The notes: generated by a model not told the origin, from the sequence alone. A stretch of DNA of 48,692 nucleotides from Emmonsiellopsis sp. PD_33 (GCA_032988165.1 JANTQF010000262.1:1-48692); one strand, 5' to 3'; numbered from the stretch's first letter, positions 10,580 through 21,334 are shown. A program made the numbers and translations.

Positions 10580-11101
10580 ATGTCCCACCTCACCTACTGC
10601 GACTACGAAGGCTTCGGCGAAACCGCCCGCAAAAACACCCACTACAACCAAGCCGTCAGAATCGGCGACATGATCGAGTGTTCCGGCCAGGGTAAGCTAT
10701 TCCATTCCCACCCCTTCCCCCCTCCCCCTCCCCCACACACATATACACATACATACACACATATCCATACACCCCCTAACCCCCTCACAGGCGGCTGGGA
10801 CCGCCTCACCGAACAAATCCCCCCCTCCCCCGGCGCCCAAGTCGACCAAGCCTTCGCCAACGTCGAGTACGCGCTCAAGCAAGCGGGCGGCAAAGGTTGG
10901 TCGCAGGTCTACAAAGTGCGCGCGTACGCGGCGCCGCTGACGGAGGAAATCGCGGAGCATCTCGTGCGCAACCTGCGACAGTATTGCCCCGATCATATGC
11001 CGCTGTTGACGGGCGTGGGCGTGCAGGGTTTGGCGTTTGGGATGTGTGTGGAGATTGAGGTTGTGGCGCATGTTGGGGAGGGGGATAAGGGGGGGAAGTA
11101 G
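10580..11101 (+). CDS. Rid-family (YjgF/YER057c/UK114) protein lacking the catalytic arginine
   Basis: Small trimeric-fold protein; classic RidA members deaminate reactive enamine/imine intermediates such as 2-aminoacrylate released by PLP enzymes. Two exons (10580-10691 and 10791-11101) give 140 residues. The fold is recognisable from NQAVRIGDMIECSGQGGWD, QAFANVEYALKQAG and a C-terminal CVEIEVVAHV strand. In RidA a conserved Arg sits in a PAR-like motif before that strand; here the aligned residues are PLL (108-110), so the Arg is missing. That puts it in a non-RidA subfamily of unknown activity. The ATG at 10580 has a good context (CAAAATG). The intron contains a CA/TA-rich microsatellite. 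It is head to head with pyroA. Confidence 0.85.
   Translation: MSHLTYCDYEGFGETARKNTHYNQAVRIGDMIECSGQGKLFHSHPFPPPPPPHTYTHTYTHIHTPPNPLTGGWDRLTEQIPPSPGAQVDQAFANVEYALKQAGGKGWSQVYKVRAYAAPLTEEIAEHLVRNLRQYCPDHMPLLTGVGVQGLAFGMCVEIEVVAHVGEGDKGGK
10733..10775. repeat. CA/TA-rich microsatellite inside the Rid intron
   Basis: An imperfect run of CACA, TATA and CATA units fills much of the intron, preceded by a CCCCTCCCC tract. Its length probably varies among strains. Confidence 0.75.
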
Positions 11102-12017
11102 GTGTATAGAGAGAGAGAGGGGGGGGGGGGGGGGTATCTGGTTGAGAATGGTACTAGTTACTACTGGCTGAATTGTTGTGGGTTGGCGGAGTTTGCCATT
11201 TCGGGGTATTCGTTCGGGTTTCTAATGGTTGAGGGTTACACGGCTTTGCTTCAGCTGAAGTATAGCTGAATGTATGCATGGAGTTATTAGTCGAAAAGGA
11301 GCGAAATGGGCTGATTAGTATGCAATGAGAAAAGAAATGAGAAAATGACCTGATTGAATTATATTATATGCAGCCCTTCATTCCGATATCCCCAAAGTTG
11401 TAGAATGCAACTTAAACTCACATATATCAAATTGATTGATATAACTAGCTCATGGCCGGGGGAGATTATTCCCCAAACTATAGATTGTGTAACTAACGGC
11501 GTGTAACTTAGATAATATCCAATTTTAATTACCCGGCATTCATAAATCTACTATATTTACGTTTATTTCTACCCAATGCGCGGAGAATGGGGTCTGGTGC
11601 TTTGGCCTTTCAGATTCCCATTCTTCGAGGGGCATACCACCGTTTGGGAACAAGACAGAAGAAAGTAAAAGAAAGAAATTCCCGGCACGAGGGGATTCAT
11701 CTATTGGAAAGGAATAAGCAGAATGACCCATATCCCAACTCCCCATTCTCAACACTAAGAGAACACAAGGTGTTCTATGAAGAATAGTAATAAGAAACAG
11801 AAAACAATCCATGGCAGAAACGAGATAAGAATATTCCAATAAAAGGGGGAATGTCCAAATAAGCGTATAGTCGGCATAGCAATGCAAAACAGAAACAACG
11901 GCGAAGAAAGGAAGAAAGAAAGATATCCCTTTGACACACGACCAGAGGGCAGACAGCAGAAAATAGAGCGGATTCACCCATGCGGTTAGCTAAGACCCTC
12001 CAGAGAGATATAGACCG
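11102..12017. other. Intergenic: convergent 3' ends of the Rid and AAA ATPase genes
   Basis: Starts with a GA tract and a long G run, then turns AT-rich. A 145-codon minus-strand frame (11540-11977) is hydrophobic but matches nothing I know and overlaps the likely 3' untranslated region of the ATPase gene. Confidence 0.55.
11119..11134. repeat. Homopolymer run of 16 G preceded by (GA)n
   Basis: Sixteen consecutive G follow a GAGAGAGA tract, 18 bp after the Rid stop codon and so in its 3' untranslated region. The run length is error-prone in sequencing. Confidence 0.85.
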
Positions 12018-14301
12018 CTAATTTCTTCTTCGCCGTTTACGCCCAGGGGCAACAGTAGGCGTGCCTTTAGCAATTTTATCGTTAGCAACTGGGTTGTCGC
12101 CGCGCTCGGCTTTAACACTCGCTGTGACATTCTCAGTCGTATGATCAGCATCCGCCGTGACCTTCTTAGCCTTGCCATTAGCAACCCCCTTTCGATTGGC
12201 GATTTTTCGATTCGAGATAATTCTGTCGTCAGGAACCATAACCTTCCTGTTAATCCCCAAAGCGTAACCACTTTCATCAGGTTCCCCCTTAAATACTGCC
12301 AATGACCGCAAAGCAGTCCGCACATGCTGAGCCAGAAGCGCGGAGCCAGTATTGTCGGCAATGGTACACGCGGTATCAACCATATTCCGAATCTGATGTC
12401 CGTTAAAATTATGTGAAGCGAACTCGTCAAGCGGTGCATCGTCGAAAATCAGACCGTCTGGTGAGGACGCCTCCAGAAACCTCCGCCACAATGTTCTCCT
12501 TTGGTCAAAAGTCAAAGGCTCATATTGGAGGACCCTGTGTATCTTTGACCTGAAAGCCGGGTGGACCGTTTCTATGGGAGTTGTCGACGACAGGAACACA
12601 ATACCATCGTACCACACGAAAAATTGTAGGAGTGCTAGCAACTTATTGTCTTCGGGCTGGTTTGCTTGAAGAAAAGATTCCGCATCCTGGAAATGGATGA
12701 TCCCCTTCCATCTAGCAGCCAGATCAGCAACACGAATCAACTCAGTGTCAAAATCTGATGGACTGAGATCTAGATCAGTGCAACGGATAGATAATAGCGG
12801 TCGTTGGATATGGTCGGAAACTGCCTCTATAGAAGTAATTTAGACATTATACTCCATAGATTAAATGGATGGATGATAGTTAGTACTTACCAACGGTCGT
12901 CGTCTTCCCCACGCCATGTTTTCCATGAAGAAGGACTACCATACCTCTCGTTTTGTCGTAGGCTGACTTGATTAAACCACCATCCCGGACATCCTCGGTC
13001 GTGTAGGCCTGTGTTAATGTGAGGAGGTTGTCTTTGTCTCTCTGTGGGAGGAGGAGGTCGGCAAAGCTTTGCATACTACCAGGGTCGATCTCCTCCACAT
13101 TATCTACGTTGACAAAGGCCCATCGTCCATCCGTGAGCGAGTATACGGGTAAATCAGTGCAACATATCAGTAAATCCTCGTCGGTAAGGGAACCCTCGCT
13201 AGTTCGGGTGACTTCGCGCTCGGGAATCTGGCACGTAAAGTGGACAGGATGTACACCAAAGAAGGAGTTCATATCAATCAGGATCCGGCTGCATATCTAT
13301 ACACAAACACAGTTATTTTTACCATCATGGATTTCATATTTTTATTGTTGACTTACCTGAGATGTTTTGAAACTAGGCCGATGGCCATCATGGAGGTAAT
13401 TGCGGTCTTTAGCCCACTGGGCGACACCCCGATAAAATCGCTGGTGCATACCGCATAGTCCCTGGAATTTACGCGCCCTTGCCCTGATATCCTTGGAGAT
13501 ATGTCCAGCGTCTGGGCAATGTTCCAACGGGCACACGGGCAGGTCATTGTAAGGAGCAAATCCGTCATATTGGTAAATTGGGACAAAATGGTAGACACGC
13601 CTGAACCCCGAGTCCGTCCAAGTGATTCTCTCAAGGATCGTTTCCCAGCACATAAATCCACATTGGCGAGATTTGTAAATGGAGATTAGACGTCCAATGA
13701 ATGACCTCGGTCCCAAACATTCGTTATCTGCCCTCACGAGCATTAGATCGCCTGGGCGGTATCCCATCCATAGCCGGTCAAAATCAAGCCCGGGCGTATC
13801 ACCGAACCTCCCCATAATTGAGGAATAATGGCCGATATCACTTCTCAATCCCAGTGTCATGCGATCTAGCAACATTCTTATCTCGGACATTGCATTTATA
13901 TCAGCCTCCCCACGGGCAAGCGAAACCCTGGCGTAGTCCCAGAGTTCCTTCCGATAGTGCCACAAACAATAAAAAAGGCCCTTAATGATGACTCGATCGT
14001 TCGTGATAATCATACCAGGATATTCTTTCACCACCTCCTTGAACGCCTTCGTGATGAAGTGTGACTTAATTGTGATTTCTGTGTTGTCCAAGACACGCTC
14101 TTCCATCCAAACTCGCTGTTCAATGGCAGGTTCGGCGTTTTGTTGGCGTTCCTGCCATTCCGCAGTGCGGGCTCTATGGGTTGGGTCCTCTGCGAGCTCG
14201 AACTTGTAATTTTGGGCTTCAATAACAGTCCCCGTCCCCTTGTCGCTGGGGGGGGCGTATGGCGACTCGTTTGGGCCATCGAAATCGAACCTTCCGCTCA
14301 T
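12018..14301 (-). CDS. AAA-family ATPase with N-terminal fungal domain and degenerate Walker B
   Basis: Three exons (14301-13357, 13296-12891, 12826-12018) give 719 residues. The N-terminal half has the layout of large fungal AAA proteins with a DUF7025-type domain (LWMGYRPGDLMLVR, then GFMCWETILERITW). An AAA module follows: Walker A GKHGVGKT at 440-447; TVEAVSDHIQRPLLSIRCTDL; the Walker B position reads IIHFQDAESFL (493-503) where family members have a hydrophobic run then DEAD/DEAx; sensor 1 is LSSTT (529-533); then PAFRSKIHRVLQY, the usual arginine-finger/lid region. Thus the catalytic Glu is replaced by Asp and the Mg-binding Asp by Gln. The C-terminus is basic (RKRRRRN) and may be a nuclear signal. 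These proteins are very numerous in filamentous fungi and their role is unknown. Confidence 0.85.
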
Positions 14302-14924
14302 AGTGGACTCCAGCTAACCTTGAAGTGCAGGATGAGCTTTTTTATTTGTCTGATAAGCTGTTAGCAATCTCGCATCGAATACGGATGATCTCTTTACGTA
14401 CCTGTTGGGTTCTGGGACGTTTGGCCAGTGGGCGATCAATGTATCCTAGTGGAGATATCTAAGTAGTGTTCGTGCTCGTTCGCCGGGCAGGTCAATAAAT
14501 TTGCATATAATAGAGTGGTTCGTGGCTTGGATCTTGAGGAGAACGGGGAAGAGGTATATGTGCGTCTTCTCTGGTTAGCTGCAGTAGAAAGCTGTCTTGT
14601 TAGGTCCACAAATAAGCCGTGAGCACAATCCGAAAAGAAATGGCTAAGATGCAAGATAAACCAAGAGGGGCTTTTAGCAGTAAGTTTGCAGTGGGTGTAA
14701 ATGCGTTGTATTAGTTCTATGGAGCTGGGGATGTTTACATTTCCTCGTCTCTCCCAGGAGCAGACGGACGGTGCAATGTTTGAGGGAAGTCGACACCGAA
14801 ACTGGGGAAAGTCCATTGGAAAATCCTCCGCCAAGCTGCCAGGTCTTGGTGCCCCTAGCCTCAACAGTTCCTGCCCCGTCATATAGGCTATATTTTAGTT
14901 AAACCATAACCCGCCTGCCCCTTT
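14302..14924. other. Intergenic: between the P450 stop and the AAA ATPase start
   Basis: It should hold the promoter and leader of the ATPase gene. A 148-codon minus-strand frame (14436-14882) starts with ATG but resembles no family I know, so I do not call it a gene. Confidence 0.5.
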
Positions 14925-17170
14925 CTACTCCTCCCGCGGTTGGCAGAAAGCACGCAGATGACGGCCTTGGAAAGAAGGGAGGAAGCATTCGCGCCAGGCC
15001 ATATCGGAGCGGCTGGAATATTCTCCATTAGTTTGATGCTGGACCTTGTTTGGAGTGGTCGGACAGAGATGAGGTCGGGAATAGGGGGTAGGGTTATTTT
15101 CAACATACGTAATCCCATCAAGTTTCATGTCGAACTTCCTGAACAGTGTTGCAAATACAATGTATAGCTCACACCATGCTAGACTGTGAGTTATTCCCCA
15201 AGTTGATTAGCATTCATAGGTATTAATATTTGATGATGTTAAGGGAGTACAATGGGCTCAGTCTGCCTATGTTTAGGATAGACTGGTTGAACAAAACACG
15301 ATTAATAGATATCATCACGTACTTTATACCAAAACAAGATCTTGGGCCCTTTGAAAACGGCACAAACCAAGTCTCCAATTTCTGAGCATTACTACTCATC
15401 CAGCGGTCCGGGTTGAACGCCAGCGGTTCTTCGAAAATGTTTTCAGAGTTGTGGACGAACGAAGCGCACATGCCGACGACCGCCTGTATGGATAGACAAA
15501 TGATTATCGTCAGCAAACGTTCGGTAGGTTCGATGGGGATTTCAAGCGTTGGCCTTGAAATAATAACCAAAAACTAACCCCGCCAGGAATGAATTTGCCA
15601 CCGATGGTAGCCCCTGAAAGTGGTACCACGCGAAGCAGCGGGGACACTATGCCGGGTCCCGTTCGAAGAATTTCTTTTATAACAGAGGTCTACAATTCAA
15701 CAGGCGTCCGGTTAGTGACCAGTCATTCTCGGTAAAAACCAGGAACATAGGGCTCAGATAATACTCACGAGGTAAGGCAGCTTTTCCAACCCCTGAAGCC
15801 GCGGCGGAGCATTCAAATCCGGCCACGCCTCCAGCAACTCCGCTCTCAACCTCTCCAGCACATCCTTCCTCTCCAAAACATGAAAGATTCCCCATGTTAT
15901 TGCAGTGCCCACGGTCTCGGTGCCTCCAGATACCATTGCCTGCGCCTCATCATACAAGGCACTGGGTGGCGGCAGCTTACCCCCCTTATAAGACCCCGGA
16001 TTCAACAACGCATGATAAATAGTCGTATGGGGTGAATCATCCAGTATTTTCGGATTCGCGCAAATCTCGTTTACCTGTTTCTGCAATATTTGCTGCAAGT
16101 GAATTAGGCCTGCGGTGCTGGGGCTCATCTTGATATTTAGCCAGTGAGGGAGGCCCATGACTGCCTTGCGGATGCGGCTAAAGTGTTTCAGGACGACAAA
16201 TGTTGGCAAACTAACTACCATTGCCTCGATGATGGGGTGACGGAAATCGGGCGTGTCGAGGGCGTTGACGGGTCGGGCGAAGCAAAGGGAGGTTATGGTG
16301 TCTAGGGAGAAGCAGCGGATTCCGAAGAAGAGATCAGAGGATTTGTTGGCGTGGTGGTTGGCGGCTAGGATTGAGGAGAGATGGTTCATCTGGTTGGATA
16401 GAAGCGTAAGTTAATATTCATCCTTGGGACTGAGGGGGAGGGCCGTAAGGGACCCTGGTAATGGATATGACTTTTACCTTCTCAAATACCAAATCCTGCA
16501 TCTCATTTATATGCCGTTTAGCAAATAGCCGTTGAAGGACATCCCTACGTTCCTTAGACTCGTGGTATGTTAAATATCCAAAAGAGGAGGTGTCCTGGCC
16601 GAAGGATCGATAAAGCGCGGCATCCTTGTCCCAGCGACGGGAGCCGTTGTATATTTCATTATATGCGGAAGGATTGGCAAAGTGTAGCTGTGTCGAACGC
16701 GTTCACATATTAGTAAGGGGGCACCATAGTATGTACATGCTTTCTTCATTCTCTTATTTTTTGCGGCTTGTTGTGCATACTTCATTTGGCCCTATACGGA
16801 CGATATCTCCTATCAAGACAAGACAAATGTTAGCAGCGAATATAAAAGTATAGTTCCAGTACATAGAGCTATAATAGCTATTCGACCTAGTGTATTCATA
16901 TACAAATCAAGAAATCTTCTCACCATATATTCCATGCAATTCTCGAAGTTTATCAATCATCGAAACCTGACAAACAACTTCAAGATATGTTTTCCACCAT
17001 GAGGTTGCACCAGCAGCGAGAGGTCCGGGGAACTTGGCGAGAGGATGGAAATATAGGTTATAGAGTACTTGATAAACTGCAAGAGAACATCCTAGTATGA
17101 AGATAAGAAGCACGAGTGTTGATCCCTGCCATGCCAGAGTAGATTCTGGAAGGAGTGCCTGCAAGGCCAT
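14925..17170 (-). CDS. Cytochrome P450 monooxygenase
   Basis: Microsomal haem-thiolate monooxygenase; substrate unknown. Eight exons join in frame: 17170-16924, 16809-16781, 16687-16478, 16389-15769, 15689-15579, 15483-15323, 15183-15109 and 15012-14925, giving 513 residues. A hydrophobic N-terminal anchor (LVLLIFILGCSLAVYQVLY) precedes the proline hinge HPLAKFPGP. The I-helix reads SGGTET (316-321), the K-helix EILR (375-378), and the haem loop FSKGPRSCFG carries Cys456. The tail reads NLAWCELYIVFATLF and ends AFCQPREE. Exon 2 is only 29 nt, and the last three exons carry short conserved blocks that a single-frame search would miss. It resembles the large fungal group that includes trichodiene-oxygenase-like P450s. 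No biosynthetic backbone gene is nearby. Confidence 0.93.
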
Positions 17171-18240
17171 GTTGGGGATTTTTTGGTTTGCCTGTACTTT
17201 GCAGATATAACCGCGTGGGCGATGGGACACAGCATTTCTAGTAAATATGCATGAAGCATGAATCCATTACTTATAAGTTCCACGTGGAATGTCTCTTAAG
17301 CACCCGCGGAAGAATGATCCGCCCAAGAAATTGGCTAAGTTACCAAACAGTGTCTTTATACGAAAATCGTTATTTTATGTTTTAGAAATTAAACAATAAT
17401 AAGTTCTCTAGAACAATATCTAAGTCTCTCCATCAAAAAATAAGAAAAAATCGCTAGTGAATTAGAGGGAATAGGTTCTAAACCGGAGTACGAAGTCGAA
17501 AAAAAAGTCTGCGTGCTCCCTGTTCAATCATACGTGATAGGGGCTTTAATTGTTAACCTCACGGCTCAACAACGGGAATAAGTTGTCCACATGCTGCCTT
17601 GGCCACGTTTAAATCCAACATGGCAATCCAGGGGTGGATTATTCGTTTTAAAACCCTGGTGTATCCAATGATCCTTATTTTATTTCTCCGTGCCTTCACG
17701 CAAAATTGCCAAACAATATGAAATCTCAACAATTCCATGCATTCAAAAGGTTAAGAACAATAGCTAAATGTCGAGGAAAAAGAAAAGAAACAAGGCTATT
17801 GTTCCCTCAAATCCAACCACTCAGAAATCAGAGGACCGATCCAAGCGCAGCCGGCGAAGACATGTGGTCTCGGCTACCCTAGTCTAAACTGAGTAAAGCG
17901 CCGGCCCGGTACCGTGGAACCCCTGCAACTCAAAAAGTTTAAGTCCACCTCCACACAAGGCTAGCCTATGACGTAATCTCCTTCCCAGCCATGCAATCAC
18001 CTGATTTCCCCGGCTATCCAACCCATGCATCCATTGGCGTCGGGGATAACCAACTAGTGAGTGATTGGCATATTACCTAAAAGGCTGCTGAAGTATCCGA
18101 GGCACACACTATTTCCCTCGACCAACTCTTCGGCCCAATCCAGCCACTCGATCCTCCAACCTGTCCAATACCCCGTACACAGACCCAATTGACGCCTTCC
18201 CACACCACCAACCCGAACTCCAAACCCAAGCCACGAAACA
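17171..18240. other. Intergenic: divergent region between the P450 and FUN14 genes
   Basis: AT-rich from about 17330 to 17800 and mixed after that. A 39-codon basic frame (17768-17887, beginning MSRKKKRNK) is the only thing of note. I see no RNA gene. Confidence 0.55.
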
Positions 18241-18875
18241 ATGCCCTTCCACCTGCTCCCGCGCCTCCCTCTCGCGCGACCCCTCCTCCTCGCCGTCCCC
18301 CTAGGCATCGGTCTCGGCCTCGCCGCACCAAGCCCCATGTCCTCCTTCTTTGGCAACCAATCATCCAATCGGGCCGCAGTCTATTGCGACTCCCCCGCTC
18401 CCTTTATTGCCGGCGGTGGAGGTGGCTACGCACAGCAGACACAGAGCCCACTATCGAAAACCGTCGACGCGGTACGTTCTCGTGGAGGGATAAGTGCGAC
18501 GGCCGCGCGACAGATTAGTTTGGGGAGTGTGTTGGGGTTGTTTGTGGGGATTGGGTTGAGGATCTTTTCGAGGGCGCTGGTGTTTGCGGTTGGGATGGGG
18601 ATTTTGGCGGTTCAGGTTTGTGGTTTTTGTTTTTTCCCCTATCTCTCGCCTTGTTTTGGCATTCATTTTATGGAGGGTTATATAAATCTTTGCTGACGTT
18701 TATTGCTTTGTGACGGATATAGTACGCCGCGTCGAAGGGATACAATATCGTCCCCACACGTTGGTTGCAGCAACATATCAAGTCTGTCGACGTCAAGCGG
18801 CTGACTACGGAGAATGTTCCGTTTAAAGTTAGTTTTGCGGTTATGATGATGTTGTCTGCTTTTTCCAAATTTTAA
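18241..18875 (+). CDS. FUN14-domain mitochondrial membrane protein
   Basis: FUN14/FUNDC1 family proteins sit in the mitochondrial outer membrane; the animal member is a mitophagy receptor. Two exons (18241-18615 and 18723-18875) give 175 residues. The N-terminus is rich in Arg/Leu/Pro with no acidic residues. After a Ser/Gly-rich linker come the family blocks: RQISLGSVLGLFVGIGLR, the hydrophobic run ALVFAVGMGILAVQ, then YAASKGYNIVPTRWLQQHIK. A final hydrophobic stretch ends SAFSKF. The usual N-terminal LC3-interacting YxxL motif of FUNDC1 is not evident. The splice TTCAG/GTTTGT to ATAG/TACGCC keeps the frame. Confidence 0.85.
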
Positions 18876-19104
18876 ACTGGTTTGTTTGGGGAGTGGTGCC
18901 TTTGTTGGTATATATATGACGGAAATTGTCTAGGAGGGTTGATTGGTATCCTTCTCGGTGGTCTAATGTATATATTTTTTGTCTTTCTATTTTCCATGTT
19001 CTCTATACGGGAGGGGGTATCATATGTATCGTAAATAGACATAGATGACATGCATGAGAAGGACAAAACGGAAACGACAAAACGGTGGTTTGCTTTCTTG
19101 TGAG

Positions 19105-20802
19105 TTAGTCAAGGACTAGATCTTCCAAAACCCCTTCCATCTCCTCCCTCGAGAGCGGAACACCAAGCATTTCCACCCCACTCGGATCGGTCCTGGACAC
19201 GACCATCTGATGGTCGTAAAACTCCTTCAACTGTGTCCTGAACATCATCTCCGACGACGAAATGAACTCCTCGGCAGCCTTATGAAATAGCGCTCGCCAT
19301 TCAACAGCCGTCTCCTCACCATCATGACCGCCATTTTCGCCCCTGCCACCCACCTCGCCACCTTCTTCGTCGTCCGAAAGACTTTGCTCTCCCAGCAACA
19401 TGAGTATCTCCGTGACCAGTAAGCGATATAGTTTGCGGGTGTTTTCCGGAAGAGATTTTAGGACGAATGCGATACCATCTTTCCCTCCAATGCGTCGTAC
19501 GCGGTGTCCAAGGAGGTTGTTCACTTCATCCACAACGTTGAGTTCGACATCGTATGGTGCAAAGGTCGTACAATCGTGGAAGACAAAGTTAAATTGGTCT
19601 CGATGGCTTACATCCCACAGAACTGGGAAATTGGGCGTATCAGCCGTGGCCAGAATATTAAGTGAGGGTATGCTCGCGAGACGCGCCAGCAGTGCCTGGT
19701 GGGCGGGACGGCGGAGGGTTGGGGCGTCGAGGGAATTTATAAACACCATTATTGGGCGCGGTGGTGGTCTTGTTGTAAGGATGGAATGAAGAAGTTCCAG
19801 GACTTCGGAAGGCTGTGTACCAAGCTTTGATGGAGTATCAGGACCGAGTATGGCGCTAATAATTGTTGCGAGTATAGATCGTATCGTGGTACTCGTCACA
19901 TAACCATTCACCATCACAATCGTCGGCGCAACCTCGTACCTATTTGATAGCCACTCTGCAAATCGGTTGACAAGTTTCCTTTTCGATCCATACCCATATA
20001 AACAAACATTGAAACCCTCACTCAACTCAAACTCCCACTGCGGAAAAGATCGTTCATGTAACTCCAGCAAAAATTCCTTCTCCTCGTGATGGGGGTCCGC
20101 AAAGGTCCCTAGATGTTCAAAATATTCTTCATGTGTCAATAGAGACAGCTTTGCAAGCGTGTTATTCGACGTCTGCACAGGCCCTGGCCGATTTTGGAAA
20201 AAGTATCGCTCGTGAGGCGGGAGGTCTCCGTCTGGCGTGGGAGAACGCCTATTTTTGGCACCTTTGGGCCGCCCTGCTCGTCTCTTTGGCGTTGCCTCAG
20301 TTTTCCCGGCATCATTTGTGTTGCCTGCCTCTACTGTCTCTAGCACCGTGTTATCACCACCGGCCTCTTCAGCTTCTCCCTCCCAAATTTCTTGCGCAAG
20401 TTTGTCCGCGCCATCCCATTCATCGTCGTCGTTCGGGTCGAGAAACACTCGCGCGCTTTTTCGTTTTGCAGAGCGATCTGCATTCTTCGTTATCGAGGGA
20501 GGGGCGTTGGAGGGTTTTCTTTTTGTATTTTTCGTAGGGGTTGCGAGAAGAGATCTCGATTTAGCTTTAGGGGTTGGTGAATCAGGGACAGACGTGGTTA
20601 AGTTTGGGGTGGGGTTCGGTTTCGATCTCGCCTTCGTTGCGCTTGGTTTCTTCGAGGGTGTCTCAGGTATGTCTCGGGCAATTCCGATCTTCGAAGTCGA
20701 CTTGGGATCGGTGGTTCTTCGCTTCCGCGGCGTGGTGTCAAATGAAGGGTCGTTTAATTCATCTTGGGAAGCTTCTGGCTGCTTCCTCTTCGACGGGGGC
20801 AT
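19105..20802 (-). CDS. orc2: Origin recognition complex subunit 2
   Basis: Subunit of the ORC that marks replication origins and loads the MCM helicase with Cdc6 and Cdt1. One uninterrupted frame of 565 residues. About 200 N-terminal residues are disordered and basic (PPSKRKQPEASQ, TPRKRRTT, AKRKSARVF, and an AT-hook-like RRAGRPKGAKNRR). The conserved Orc2 core follows: HEEYFEHL, QWEFELSEGFNVCLYGYGSK where most AAA proteins have a P-loop, VNGYVTSTTIRSIL, PIMVFINSLDAPTLRR, LNILATADTPNFPVLWD, FNFVFHDCTTFAPY and a C-terminal winged-helix region with LYRLLVTEIL. The ATG at 20802-20800 opens the frame. It shares a 532-bp upstream region with argJ. Confidence 0.92.
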   Translation of the reverse strand: MPPSKRKQPEASQDELNDPSFDTTPRKRRTTDPKSTSKIGIARDIPETPSKKPSATKARSKPNPTPNLTTSVPDSPTPKAKSRSLLATPTKNTKRKPSNAPPSITKNADRSAKRKSARVFLDPNDDDEWDGADKLAQEIWEGEAEEAGGDNTVLETVEAGNTNDAGKTEATPKRRAGRPKGAKNRRSPTPDGDLPPHERYFFQNRPGPVQTSNNTLAKLSLLTHEEYFEHLGTFADPHHEEKEFLLELHERSFPQWEFELSEGFNVCLYGYGSKRKLVNRFAEWLSNRYEVAPTIVMVNGYVTSTTIRSILATIISAILGPDTPSKLGTQPSEVLELLHSILTTRPPPRPIMVFINSLDAPTLRRPAHQALLARLASIPSLNILATADTPNFPVLWDVSHRDQFNFVFHDCTTFAPYDVELNVVDEVNNLLGHRVRRIGGKDGIAFVLKSLPENTRKLYRLLVTEILMLLGEQSLSDDEEGGEVGGRGENGGHDGEETAVEWRALFHKAAEEFISSSEMMFRTQLKEFYDHQMVVSRTDPSGVEMLGVPLSREEMEGVLEDLVLD

Positions 20803-21334
20803 ATTTTAGAAATAAAATGAGCGTAAGGGTTACGTGATCAACTCAACTACCCGCAAAGGTGACAAGAAACGGAGGGGGAATATGGGCGTGAAGATGATAT
20901 AAAAGGAATACTGCGTCTCGTTTTCATCCTGTTGAAGCTCTCGATCCAGACACGCGAAAGCACGTGATGACAGGTGCTTATGTCATCTTCTATATCGAAC
21001 ATCGCAAAAATCCACATCTTCCATCAACGCCGTGACTCACGGGAGATATATCCACCTTTGGGAGTCAATTCGGTGCCAATTGGGGCTATTTTGGGGGATA
21101 TAAAGGGGAGACTTTTCCCGGCTCTCCTGGCTTCTCAACCATCCTTTCCCGCCACTTCCTCATCCCAAACTCCCCGAGGCGCAAGGTTCGCAATTGAAGG
21201 CCTAGCTCTATATCTATACAATTCCTCCTTTCTAAGCTTGAGTTTCTAAAGCTATATATAACACCATACCCTTGGAATATTGCAGTTTGTTCTCTGAGCT
21301 TCAGACATTGTGGTTTTGCCAGTGAGGAGCAGCC
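20803..21334. other. Bidirectional promoter region between orc2 and argJ
   Basis: Holds a CACGTG at 20961-20966 and a TGACTCA at 21033-21039. CT-rich tracts precede the argJ start. No gene is visible. Confidence 0.6.
21033..21039. promoter_or_regulatory. Candidate Gcn4/CPC1 (CpcA) site TGACTCA upstream of argJ
   Basis: An exact consensus 302 bp before the argJ start (and 231 bp before orc2). Cross-pathway control through Gcn4/CPC1/CpcA activates arginine genes in ascomycetes, so the site is in the expected place. Binding here is inferred. Confidence 0.5.

Noticed and set aside
11540..11977. 145-codon hydrophobic minus-strand frame
   Set aside because: No known family pattern; it lies in the likely 3' untranslated region of the ATPase gene, and the hydrophobicity reflects a T-rich strand.
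14436..14882. 148-codon minus-strand frame between the P450 and the AAA ATPase, with a true ATG
   Set aside because: I recognise nothing in it and it sits where the ATPase leader should be. It could be real, but there is no support.
14925..15570. Possible pseudogene: the P450 frame appears to stop soon after the haem loop
   Set aside because: Splicing at 15323/15183 and 15109/15012 restores a normal C-terminus (LAWCELY to AFCQPREE), so the gene looks intact.
17768..17887. 39-codon basic frame beginning MSRKKKRNK and containing RSKRSRRRH
   Set aside because: It looks like a nuclear signal, but frames of this length are common by chance and there is no adjoining coding exon.
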